Assembly: GCA_031835245.1 (NCBI GenBank)
Contig: JAVKOQ010000015.1
Location: forward strand, 81,001-145,000
Direction: 5' to 3'
Source: Balamuthia mandrillaris
Taxonomy: Eukaryota; Discosea; Longamoebia; Balamuthiidae
Length of the DNA stretch: 64,000 nucleotides
Each line of letters starts with the position of its first letter. Positions within the stretch are counted from its first letter, which is position 1. This document shows, piece after piece, positions 31,194 to 41,900 of the stretch. A program made the translations under genes and the position numbers. Under the pieces are notes generated by a model that did not search any database, had not been told where the DNA came from, and saw only the letters and a program-made list of their open reading frames with translations.

Positions 31194-32342
31194 ATGGCGC
31201 TGAACCCCATCTTTCGTCCGCTGTACTTTCGGCGGAAAATGCTGACTGGCATCGCTGTGTACCTGGGGGTGCTGATCTTTCTGACCTACATCAGCATGAA
31301 CCACGTCGGCAGCATGTACACGCTACGCGGTTGGGTCCACAAACATCAACAAAAATGGGAGGTGCGTTTGGGCGACGAGGATCACCGCCAGAAGGAAAAG
31401 GACATGTTGGCCCTCGCGGAGTTTAAGCACAGACGTTTTATCTATGAGAACTCTCATCTTCTCTGCCAGCATGACAGCAGCCACAGCAAAGACGCCACAG
31501 GAGGCGGAGGCAAGGAACGAATGGCTTGGCTCACCGCTACCATCAATGATGACTACGTAGTGCCCGCTGTGGCGTTGGCTCACTCCATCCAAAAGTTTTC
31601 CTGTGTGAAGACCATGCTGGCTATCATCAGCGATGCTCTGAGCCCCTCCTCGAGGAACGCCCTGACTAGGGCCGGATGGCAGCTATTGGAAAGGCCTCCG
31701 CTGGACTGCGCTCATGAAGGCCAGGAAGGGATCGATGACCTGGCCAAGATCCGTGGTGCCCACATGCGCTTCCACGCCTGGAACCTCACCGAGTATGACC
31801 GGCTGATCTACATGGACTGTGACATCATGCTGCTGGACAACGTGGATGAGCTCTTTGAGATGCCGCTGGAACACGATGAGATTTACGCCTCTTACTTTGC
31901 TGCTCCTGGCGTGGTGACCTGGGGCTTGAACTCGGGGATCATGGTGCTACGGCCATCGGAGGCCACCTGCGTGGCGATGTTGAAGGAGTGGAGAGCCCTG
32001 TTCTCCACTACGGGTTGCATGAACGACCAGCCCTATCTTTGGATATTCTTCAGTCAACCGGGACGTCAGATGCGCTTCCTGCCCTATGCCTATAACGTCC
32101 GCAAGGATGTATATCACCCAATGCGGGTCTATCACTTGGCAGGACCGAGACCGCAGAAGGTCTGGCTCTATCCGCGCTCCAGGGAGGAGGCCAAGAACGT
32201 GCCCATCATAAACACGCCGGAGGACGTGTCCTCGGTATGGTGGTTCATGTTCTACGATGCGTTGGATGGCTTTGGATTGCATGAGTGGTGGCAGCAACTT
32301 CATAGCCCCAACAGCAACGACAACAAAGAGCATTCCCGGTAA
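31194..32342 (+). CDS. Golgi-type glycosyltransferase, family GT8
   Basis: A single-exon gene of 382 codons for a type II membrane protein: a short basic cytosolic N-terminus (NPIFRPLYFRRKM), one membrane helix (LTGIAVYLGVLIFLTYI), a stem, then a GT8 catalytic domain. GT8 signatures are AWLTATINDDYVVPAVALAH, YDRLIYMDCDIMLLDNVDEL with the metal-binding DxD (DCD), FAAPGVVTWGLNSGIMVLRP and MNDQPYLW. GT8 includes glycogenin, galactinol synthase and glucuronyl or galactosyl transferases. The membrane anchor places this one in the Golgi rather than cytosol, so glycogen priming is unlikely. The sugar donor and acceptor cannot be read from sequence. GC content is higher than in neighbours and there is no intron. 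Confidence 0.9.
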   Translation: MALNPIFRPLYFRRKMLTGIAVYLGVLIFLTYISMNHVGSMYTLRGWVHKHQQKWEVRLGDEDHRQKEKDMLALAEFKHRRFIYENSHLLCQHDSSHSKDATGGGGKERMAWLTATINDDYVVPAVALAHSIQKFSCVKTMLAIISDALSPSSRNALTRAGWQLLERPPLDCAHEGQEGIDDLAKIRGAHMRFHAWNLTEYDRLIYMDCDIMLLDNVDELFEMPLEHDEIYASYFAAPGVVTWGLNSGIMVLRPSEATCVAMLKEWRALFSTTGCMNDQPYLWIFFSQPGRQMRFLPYAYNVRKDVYHPMRVYHLAGPRPQKVWLYPRSREEAKNVPIINTPEDVSSVWWFMFYDALDGFGLHEWWQQLHSPNSNDNKEHSR

Positions 32343-32962
32343 CGCAATCAGCGATCATTCATGATCCCATCTTTGCTGCTGCTTCATGCCTGCTGGTACA
32401 GAGATTGAAAGCGGAAAGCGGATCAGTTGTGTGCAAACAACTGTGTGTGCGCGCGCGCAAAAAGTTGTTGCGGGTTCAGGTTTTTTATTTATTTCTTCTT
32501 CTTCTTCTTCAACAAAGTATTTATTAGCACACCCCCCCTATGGTATCCGGGGGACCCCAGCACCCGTTCCTCCAATCGTTTTTGTTTTTCCGTTCAAAAA
32601 AAAAAGATGCTAATGCAGCAACGAAAACGAAAAAAAGTCCGATTTTGTCACGTCGACCCAGCTGCTGGCGGCAGTCAAACCACCACCCAGCGAAGCAGCG
32701 AACTTCATACTGGTGAAACTTCAACGGTAACAGCCACCGCCAACACACACCCGCACAAAAAACGCCAAACCCCCCCCCCCCCCTTCCCTTCCCCTTCCCC
32801 TTCCCCACCCCTCCTCTTCCTCCCTCCTCTCCCCAAAAAACGCTCCCTTTAAGGGCATTGTTTGTGTTTTTTTTTTACTTCAGTCTTTACACTACCACTT
32901 TATCCAGATTCGCCGATCAGGAGGGGGAGGTTTTTTTTTTTGGAGGGGCGGGCGGTAGGTAG
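32343..32962. other. Intergenic region with C-rich and simple-sequence tracts
   Basis: Contains the 3' end of the GT8 gene and promoter of the next. Seen: GTGTGTGCGCGCGCGC near 32444, TTC repeats near 32499, a C run near 32771 followed by CCCTT units to about 32835, and poly-T near 32870. No gene is supported. Confidence 0.5.
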
Positions 32963-34680
32963 ATGGTCACCTTCCTGTTGTTGTTTTATCTCTTCAGAGG
33001 CGTGGCCTGGTTGATGCGCCTCCTCTTTGCGGGACGCTACGCGACGTTGCAACGGGACAGCCAGCAGTACTTTGAGAAGCGGGTGCACAAGGCGGAGGAG
33101 GAAGGTCGGAGGGTCAGGGTGCTGCTCATCGGTGGTACAGGCACGGTGATCCTTTATTCTTCTTCTCCCAGCTCACTGAAAAAACGAAGTTACTGACGAG
33201 GGGATGTGAACCACACTACAGGTGCTGTGGGACAAAACATAGCGAAACGACTGCTCTCCGCTTATTTTTCACGCCCATGCGAGGTTTACCTCTGCGGTAG
33301 AAAGAGCAGCCGTTGTGCTGCTGTTGTAGAGCAACTCGTTGCTGAGGGTTTCGACCCTAAGCTCCTCCACTACGTTGTTTTGGATCTGCATCACGGCAAG
33401 GAGGCCATCGTGGAAGCGATGAAAAACATGGATTTGGTTGTTCACTCCGCGAGCCCTTTTCAGAACGCGCCACCCGTGGTATTCTTTCTTACTTTCTGTG
33501 TCTTTTTGTTCCGTCGTTTCTATTCAGCTCCTCTATTTGACCAATCTTCTCGCTTCCTTTCTATCATGTCTCTTTGCTCCGTTCTGCTTCTCTGCTGTTT
33601 TTTGTTAAGGTTGAGCTCTTCTAACGATAGCCTGTTTGATGAAAGGTGTTGGAGGCAGCTATCGCAAGCAAAATAGATTATATTGACGTATGCGGAGACA
33701 TAGAGTTCTGCAAACGTTGCGTAAAGTTGAAAGCGGGCGCGCAACGAGCGCGGATAAAAGCCATCACAGCGGGTGGAGTATTTCCAGGCTTGGCCAACGT
33801 AATGGGAGCTGAGCTGGTGGAAGCTTTTGCAGCTAAAGGGAAAAAGGTTTTTATACTTGCTGCTTCCTTCTTTCTCACTCCTCTGACATTGAATGATAAC
33901 CAGGTGAAAAGCCTTGAGTTCAACTATTTCGTAGCAGGAACAGGAGGCTTGGGACCAACACCCATCACTACAACCCTATTGGTGGCTTCGCGTCCCAACC
34001 TTACCATGCGGGATGGAAAGGAGCACTGGGTACCCTACTTTTCACACCCCAAGAACGTTGACTTTGGAAAGCCTGTGGGAGTTCGTGGCTGTGGGTTCTA
34101 CGAGCAGACAGAGGTTTACTCCATGCATCGCTCCTACCGTGTGCTGAATGTATGCTCTCGGTTCGGCATGGCTCCGGGCATGTTCCGCAGCTTCTTGTAT
34201 TGGCTGTCGAGAAGCGCACCGGCGTCCTGGTTGGCCAATCTTCGCTTTAATCACATCGTAATGACATCCATCAGTCCTCTCATGGACATCGTCGACTTGT
34301 TCACTGGAAGGACTCTGGCCATTGCCGTTACAGCAAAGAGCAAAACATCGGTGACAGAGACAGGGAAAACAAAAACAAATGGAACGAGGAAGAAGAAGAA
34401 GAGAAGGGGAAGGAAGACTGACGAAGCAAAAGCAACGGGGGATGCACAGGACAATGTAACATCATTATCGGAGGAAGGAGCAGAGATGGCAGAGAGCAGG
34501 TACATCCACTCCAATGGAGTGGTGGCCACAGCAACGTGCGTGGTGGCAATGATAGAGGAAATGTTGGCGGAAGAGGGTGGGATAGGCCCCGGCGTTTGGT
34601 TCCCAGAAGAAGCCATACAACGAAAGGCACGGTTTATCGAGAGGACCACCGTGGATGCAATAAACTTTTCAAGACTATAG
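32963..34680 (+). CDS. Saccharopine dehydrogenase-like NAD(P)-binding oxidoreductase
   Basis: The N-terminus has a hydrophobic segment (VTFLLLFYLFRGVAWLM), so the protein is probably membrane-anchored. A Rossmann domain of the saccharopine dehydrogenase NADP-binding family follows: VRVLLIGGTGAVGQNIAKRL, EVYLCGRKSSR, MDLVVHSASPFQ, VLEAAIASKIDYIDVCGD and ITAGGVFPGLANVMG. The remainder resembles this family's C-terminal domain. A Lys/Arg/Thr-rich insertion (TNGTRKKKKRRGRK) interrupts it before SRYIHSNGVVATATCVVAMI. True saccharopine dehydrogenases make lysine intermediates; membrane-linked members in eukaryotes are mostly uncharacterised, some on lipid droplets. The first intron (about 33141-33221) appears to use a GC donor. 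Later introns are GT-AG. Ends INFSRL-stop. Confidence 0.82.
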
Positions 34681-35004
34681 TTACTCCCTCTCTCTTTCTC
34701 TTTCTCCTCATCGTCGTCTCTCTTGTTCGTTACCCCAGTGTCGACAATTTCACGACGACACGACATGACTCTTTTCCCGCCCTTTTTTGTTTTCTTCACC
34801 GCAAATGATAGACCTTTGCCAATGTGCAGTTTGGGGCGGTGAGAGGGACATGGAGGGTGCAGTGGGAGGGGTGAGGTGGCGGTGGGGGTACTGCACTGTG
34901 CGTTAGCGGACACGGCCACCACCAAGTAGAATAGAAAAAAATAACAGAGAGGAAAAGGAGAGAAGACAAAAAAAAAACGTAGCGGAAGAGATTTGAAGAC
35001 ATCG
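34681..35004. promoter_or_regulatory. Intergenic region upstream of HEI10 gene
   Basis: About 320 bp with a CT-rich start (3' region of the oxidoreductase gene), TGTCGACA at 34739-34746, and a GTGGCGGTGGGGGT purine-rich patch near 34876. An A tract precedes the HEI10 ATG. No gene is seen. Confidence 0.45.
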
Positions 35005-36826
35005 ATGACGAGTGCGTGCAAGTGTAACATTTGTTGGAAGGATTTGGGGGAGTATGCCTACATCACCACGTGCTCTCATATCTTCTGTACGCATCTCCTG
35101 TTTTAAAAAATGGTAGTGAAAAAACAAGCACTGATACGCACTGATTTACCAAAGGTGAAGAGGATGCGCGCAAACACTTTGAGTCAGAAAGCAGTTGTCC
35201 GGTCTGTGATACTCCTCTTCCCTCAAGGTTTGTAATCCTTCTGCTTTCTTCAGGCTGTAAGATAACAGCCGACCTTACCAACAACCAAAGGGGCGTGGCT
35301 GCAGTTGAACTAGCACCAACGATCGACAAAGCCATTCAACTCTGCGGCCTTCCGCCTGGTTCCATCATGGAACTCTCCACAAAGGCTCTTCAGTTTTGGG
35401 ACTACCAGAAGCAAGCAGAACTGAACTACAAGGCCCAAATATTCAAGGAACAGCAGGCCAGGAGCCAAGCCTTGGAGCAGCAATACCACGAAAAACTCGT
35501 TCAAGCGCAAAACAAGTTGAACGTGCTCAACCACCAACTGTCTGCCACCAAAGATGAGCTAAGTGCTCAGAGGAAGGCCTTTGAAGAACTTCAAGAGAAA
35601 TACCAGGAGAAGTCTAGGTTGGTGCATAACTTAAACATTTATCTCTTACCTCTTTTCGGTAGCACCTACTGATCCTTTGCAACCCAGACAAAAGCGTAAG
35701 CTTGCTGAACTCTACGACTCCCTTAAGCAACGTCATGAAGCCTTGGCCGGAGACAACAAGAGAGCCACGGCCTCCCCTGCTATGCACACAAGTTCACCGC
35801 TTCTACGGTCCCCCGTGAGGAAGACAGGTTTGCTTTCGTCCGAACCCCCCAATAGGTCTTTCCAGTTCCTTCACCATGGACAACAATCTTCGATGGAAAG
35901 CTCAGCTATCAAACCTATCACGGCTGGATTTTCAAGCATTGGTTTCGGCACAGAGAAGCGAGACACAGGCTCTGTTGCACCTAACCTAAAGCCCAAGGAG
36001 TTGGACCGTACTGTGCCTCTTCATCTTTCTTTCTCTCGCTCTCGCTTTGTCGCTCTCTCGCCGCCTTTTGTGCTGTTCTTTCTCGATGAAAACTAACAAC
36101 AATACCTCCATAGGCTTTTCTTTGGTGCGAAGACATAGCCCCAAAGGGAATATGAAGGTTACTGTTCCAAAGATACCGCAACCCACCTTTAGCTTTTCTC
36201 GACCAGTGCGACCGGAAACCCCACTATTTCGGAAGCACCTCCAATCCAGGCGGTAGGAAGTTCTCTCCCATTATCTTGTTCTACTTTCTCTCCATTTCGT
36301 TAATCATACGCTTCTCATGGTCATTATACCATTAGCTCTGATAACTCATCTTTCCGCTTGTCAGAGAGAAACATGCTTGGTAATTTGTCTTCTGCCTAAA
36401 CGCTTCTCGTCGCACAGTACTACTGAACACCCATTGTATATGGCATTGAACTCATAAACTAACGACATCAGAGAAAAAAAACAGGAAGATGAGAACGAGA
36501 AGATAAAACACGAAGCATCGAGTTTTTTTTGGAAAAAAAAAAAACACAGAAAATAGAGAGGAACGTCGAACGCCTTTCTCCATCTGCATAGGTTTCTTTC
36601 TTTTGCCTCTCAGAGAGAAACAAACAAGAAAGCGGCTCTTCTAGCAAAACATGCAGAGCAAGTTGAACCTGTCCCTGCACCTAAGGCAACTGGTGGTGGC
36701 GCTCGACGAGCACAGGGACTCGCATTGGGCGGAAATGGCATCGCAGAGGATGCAGCTGCTTTGCCCATAGCCTCCGCCGTCTGGGTCCGCACCCCTCAAG
36801 GAGTACGCCAATTGGTAGTCGTTTGA
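35005..36826 (+). CDS. CCNB1IP1: HEI10/CCNB1IP1 RING-domain meiotic crossover protein
   Basis: HEI10 is a SUMO/ubiquitin E3-like protein that marks and matures meiotic crossovers. Exon 1 (from ATG 35005) encodes CKCNICWKDLGEYAYITTCSH and IFC; spliced to CEEDARKHFESESSCPVCD it forms the C-terminal-most and variant RING of this family. The next exon begins ITADLTNN after a donor near 35236 and reads GLPPGSIMELSTKALQFWDY, matching the conserved RPEIVLDISSRALAFW segment. A long coiled coil follows (QARSQALEQQYHEKLVQAQN). RKLAELYDSLKQRHE matches the end of the conserved region (family: LQGLYDSLR). The Ser/Pro tail runs to 36256. A last exon (about 36612-36826) with ETNKKAALLAKHAEQ and ending RQLVVV-stop is possible but less sure; an alternative acceptor ends the protein sooner. 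Confidence 0.85.
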
Positions 36827-37385
36827 GAGTATGTTCAGTTGTTGTCTGTTTGCGTGCACGGCAAGGGTCAGAAAAAACACAAGACCAAGCCATGTGTGCA
36901 GAGAAGATCAAACGTTTGATTTTACCTCACGGTGAGTTCGAAGAGGGGTTTCGAAGGGGTGGACGGTGGGTTCGTGCTGCACTGGGAAGCAGCAGGGAAG
37001 CGCACGGCGCCACCGAGGTCAAAGTTCACAGTGGTTCCTTTATTTGTTTGTGTTTAGGGTGAAAAAAACAGAATAACAGAACTTTTGCCCCACAGAGGGC
37101 GAATGCCGTAGTACCGTAAACGGAGGCCACGAGGAAGGCCAAGAGGAAAAGGGGAAGGGTCGGGTAAACCGCCATATCGAGACTTCTTCGCCGTTGAAGG
37201 AAGATAAAGCAGAAACAAATAAAAAACCAAGGAAGGAAAAAATGCTATATCTCACGGTTTCCTTTAATGGGGCGTCGACACGCCTCTTCGTCGAAGAACG
37301 AGAAAAGAGCTCTTATGCGGCACAGATACCAAAAGGGGGACCAAAACAAAAAAAAAACCTGCCCTTTGAGTGGTCTGTCCGCGCT
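36827..37385. other. Intergenic region upstream of receptor gene
   Basis: About 560 bp between the likely HEI10 end and the start of the receptor gene. ORFs on both strands cross it but none shows a domain, a plausible targeting signal or a splice structure. The A-rich stretch near 37350 precedes the next ATG. Confidence 0.4.
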
Positions 37386-38865
37386 ATGGTGAACAACCGT
37401 CGCTGTCATGTTCGGAACAACCACCTCCGGATAGAGTGCTCCTGGCTCTGGGCGACGTTCCTCACGTTGGTTCTTTTGCTATGCACAACCCAGGCTGCTC
37501 GTTCGTCACCCCTTTCGTCCGTTTTTCGTTTTGCGTTTCCTTCTAACGAACGCACCCATCCACTTTATTAGGGTTGGTTATGCAACCAGCGACCTTTCAG
37601 TGGGTGGAAGTGTTCACCAACGAGCTCAACAGCATAGAAGTGCTGATGCTTAACGTTCATTTCAACCAGCCTATTTATCTGGGGAGAGTTCCTGTTACGA
37701 ACCTTTCGGCGGTTACGGCAGCCAAGCCAATGACTGGAACCCCTGACCAGCTCTGTTGGCCCCCTTTTGGGTGTCAAACGATGAAGCAGTGGATGCTGGC
37801 CATGGAGGGAGTGGTGGAGCTGACTTGCGATGGTGAAAAGCAGTTGTCGTACCCCGTTCCTTCCGGCAACTCGGACAATACCCTGCCGAACTTCTTGCTT
37901 GGAGCACCTCCCACAAAGAACCCTTTGCTCAGCATGTTGGCTGACTTTGGGTAACGCACCTGCCCTGCTAGTGTGCCCCGCTTTTATTTCCTCTCTTGAC
38001 TCTTTTCGTTTGCTTTAGCATATCTTTATCTCTTTTTCACTTTATTCTTAACTTCTCTATAAACGAAAGGTTCTTGCCCGAAGACCCATACCCCGAAGTG
38101 AGGGACAACCAACTGTCCTTCCTTCTGCTGAACCGGCTGCGGCAGGAGGGAGAGGACGTCTTCTACCCCATCACCAACTACGGGCGGCGCTACTTCACCT
38201 CACCGGATGGCAGCACCCCTCCCGCCGCCCTGCAAGAAGGAAGGTGCACCGTGAGGATGACCGTCCGCCCCGACAGCCACGGCGCGCTGGTCAACGTGAG
38301 GGACTCGGCAGGGTTCTTCAGCCCTGTCTTGACCTCCACTTCTTCCTTCAAGCAGGTTTCTCGCTTTCTTCCTTCTCTCTCCTCTCTTTCTCGCTCCTCT
38401 CTCTCTCTCTCTCTCTCTCTCAAAAAAAAAACTGATCAGAACGTAATGGAAGGTGGAGAGCAGCAAGTGCAACTACGAGGCGCTCAAGTTGCGGTCGGAG
38501 GAGCTCAGGGCCTTCATTCTCAACGTGTCGACGGACTCCAGCGAGTTGGACCTGACCTCCGGCGGTGCTTCATGGAACGACCTCGAACGAAGCCTTTGGC
38601 AGGTCGGTGTTTTGTTGATCATCCCTTCTTCGCCTCTCCGAGAAACGTTACGTTACGTTACGCTCACAGCTTCCTTTTTTTTTTTTGGATTAAAGGTGGG
38701 GTACCTCTTCTCCACGGATGAGATGAGCGACTGTGATCGTTTGTTGAACTCTGTGTTGGAGCGGGAGCAAACGAATCAGCTGGTGGACAGCACCGAGTGT
38801 ACCGCTCCCAAAGGAAGCGTTGAGTGGGAGAACGACTCCTGTTGTAATCCCAGGTTTCTATCTCT

Positions 38866-38900
<35 letters not shown>

Positions 38901-41900
38901 GAGTTATTGCTGTACACTGCAGTCTACTGTTCGAGCAGTGTTGTGCTCCAAGACCGGTCCAACGTGCTGTCACGCTGATCACTGGTCTCAAGAAAGAGGC
39001 CGAAGCGGTCGTGGGAGGACAAACCTGTCCCATCTCTGGCGACCTGAACCTCCTTCTCAAGGACTATGTCGCCACCGCTAACGCTGGCATCGACCCACGA
39101 ACCGGGTGTGCAGCCAGTGCTCGCAGGGTTTTATTTCTCACTTTCTCGTTCTTCCTTCTTGCTTCCTTCCTTCTCTCTCTCTTCTTCCTTCTCGTGCTTC
39201 TTCCTCTTCTTCTCATCACTCCAGTACACAGATTGCAAGCGATGGTCTATTCGATGAGTTTCAGGCCTTTACGGACGAGTGCATACAAGCCATCTACGGA
39301 CCCATCCCGCTGTTCAACGGGCCTGCTTGCGAGGAAGATAGCGACTGCTATTCACCTATAGTGGGCGAGAAGCATGGGGTCTGTGACACTGCATTCAGTC
39401 GGTGTTACGTGCCTTGGTTTGACCCTGAACCTGCTTTATGGAATGTACGTTTATGATTCTCTAGCCCTTTTCTTGTTCTCTCTCCTCAATAACTGTTGCC
39501 TTTGCTTCTGCTTATCTATCATCTTTTAGTGTTTTGTGGACCGAATGCAGCCGATAGTCAACCAGTTCATGAGACGACGCTTCGGCCTTCTCGATGGGGT
39601 GGCCATCACACCAGAAGAATTCTACGAAGCCTTCAAGAACAGCGACACCTGGTCGGAGAACTGCATCGGCTACACCTCCTCCCTTTACACTTTCTCCCAA
39701 AACAGCGCTGGAGAGAACGTCTTTCAAATAGCAGACCAGTTTCTTTGCCTGGACGACCGTTACTGCAACTGGAATGCAGCCCTGACGGGAGAGCTGGCCG
39801 ACTTTTTCTGCTTCTTCGAGGAGGGATTCTTTTGTGCCGAATGCTACTCGGATGTGGTTTGCTTCGAAACCAGTCAGGCTGCAACCTGCCTCCTTAATAA
39901 CGTGCTTACCAGGACGGAGTGCAGGGCTAGTAGAGGCTCGTGGAATCCGGACCTGCAGCTTCCTTGCACGTTATTGTCTGCAAGTGGATCTAGGGAGGAT
40001 TGCCTTCCTCCTTCAGTTTGTCCTTCCTTACCGGTATGGGTTTTCTTGTTTCTCTTCTTCGCGTTGCATTCCATATGACAAAGAGTTTATGTTACAGCGA
40101 GGAACAGAGTCGGACCTGAGTAAAACGTACTGCGGGAGACCGTTTTGCTTTTCTACCGACGAGGCCCTTACGCCTGCGCTTTGCCTTGCACGAAATAACC
40201 AGAGCACCGCTTCATGCCCTCTTACGCAAGACGGTGTCACTCACGATGCCTATTACTACTACTGGGACGAGACGTTGGCCAGCGGAAACGGGTTATGCCT
40301 CAAAAACGTGCCTCGCAAGACAGACTGCGAGACAGCCACAGCACCAGAATGGCAGTGGTGGCCGGGACGCCATTACCAAGAAGAACTATATACCAGTCAG
40401 GAGGCCTGCGAGAGAGGAGCATGTTTCGCTCGTGGGAGACGACTGCCCAACAGCGATGGCCTGAACTGTGAGGAGAAGATAGGCTGCACTTCTGACTGCG
40501 CCAAATGCGCATCCACAACTGCTTCCACGCTTTGTTTGTCCAAGGATATTGACCAGGTTTGCGATTGTCAACACGACGGTGGATTTTGGGTGGTTGAAGA
40601 GCAGGTGTGCGTCTATCCAAACCTTCGGACTGAGGAAGAGTGTACTGCTCAAGGATATATCTTTCAGGTTTCCTCTTCGCTTTCTTCTGGTTATCTTTGG
40701 TCGCTCTTTTGTGTCTTTCTGTTCTCATCTTTCTTTGTTTCTTGTTTTTCTGTTTGTTTGTTAACTTTGAGTTTTCTATAAGGGGTGCGACGATCTCACA
40801 ATGGAAGAGTGTGAGGCATGCTATCAATATGGCAAAACTGGAACGGGGGAGTGTATTGGTGGTGACGGCGAGCGATACTATCAGAGCCTGTTGAGCTGTG
40901 CAAGAGGATGGAGAGTTGCCTGCAACGACCAGCAAGAATGTGAGAACAATGGTGGAAGTTGTAACGACGCAGACAGGCGTAACCCTTCCTCTTCGGGATG
41001 TGACTTTAGCGAACGCTTCATCTTTGATGAGTTTTGGTACCGACTGAATTCGCTCGCTTCTCTCTCTCTCTCTCTCTCTCTCTCTTTGAAACATACTAAC
41101 TTTCTAAACACACAGTTTCAGCTCGTGTATATCCAACTTCACGATAACAGAGGAAGGCACGCCCTCCTGTCCAGGTGCCTCCCTTACTAACTCTGGGTGT
41201 AGCTTGTTGGGAGTGAGATCAAGAGAGCAATGCGAGGCAACGGGTATCGGAGAATGGCACACCACTTCTTTTCGACAGCAAGAAACCTGCTTGGCAGAGC
41301 GAGGGTGCGCGGATGAGTTCACCGAGAGCATCAGCATTCTGAGTGCCCGAAATGAGGAAGAGTGCAGCAAGTGTGGAGGAGAACGAAAACCAATCTACAC
41401 CTGGACTCCTGTAATTTTCTTTCTTCATTTCGGTTCACTCCCAATTTTAACTCTCATACTTTCACAAACAAAAAAAACCAGAGCCAATGGCAGCCCTCAA
41501 CGAACAGAGGATTTACGTGGAAGGAACGCACAATAGAGTACTCCAACACGTGGCGTCGCACCCTGGACTACAACCGGTTCAAGGTGTTGGTGTCCCAACT
41601 CATTGCGGATAAGTTGTCGCTGGCCACTCAGACCGAGGCCATGTGCAACTACTTTCCAAGGTTGCAGGCGTTGGAAGCCTTGGCTTGCTCTTGTGCGGGC
41701 GATGGAAGCAAAAGCAAATGCCTGTCGGGACTACGAGGCATTGCAGCAGGCTTGCAGTTCTTTTGCAATGGCATTCCTGATACTTTGCGAGTACAGCTTT
41801 TCCCTCTTTTCTTCTCTCTACTTTTCCTTTTCTCTCTCTTCCTTCTCTCTTCTCCCCTTTCTTGCTCTCTCTCTTCCCTCTCCTTCTCTTGCGTTGCGGC

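Noticed and set aside
34251-35030. Minus-strand ORF of 259 codons
   Set aside because: It overlaps the antisense of the oxidoreductase gene's Lys/Arg insertion and the intergenic DNA; composition is low-complexity.
36681-36911. Minus-strand ORFs near the HEI10 end
   Set aside because: No domain, no splice structure, and the plus strand offers a more natural last exon.
38645-38662. CGTTACGTTACGTTACG looking telomere-like
   Set aside because: Only three units, inside an intron of the receptor gene; too short to mean anything.
40300-41094. Minus-strand ORF of 264 codons inside the receptor gene
   Set aside because: It is antisense to exons with clear Cys-rich protein and crosses an intron CT repeat; no domain seen.
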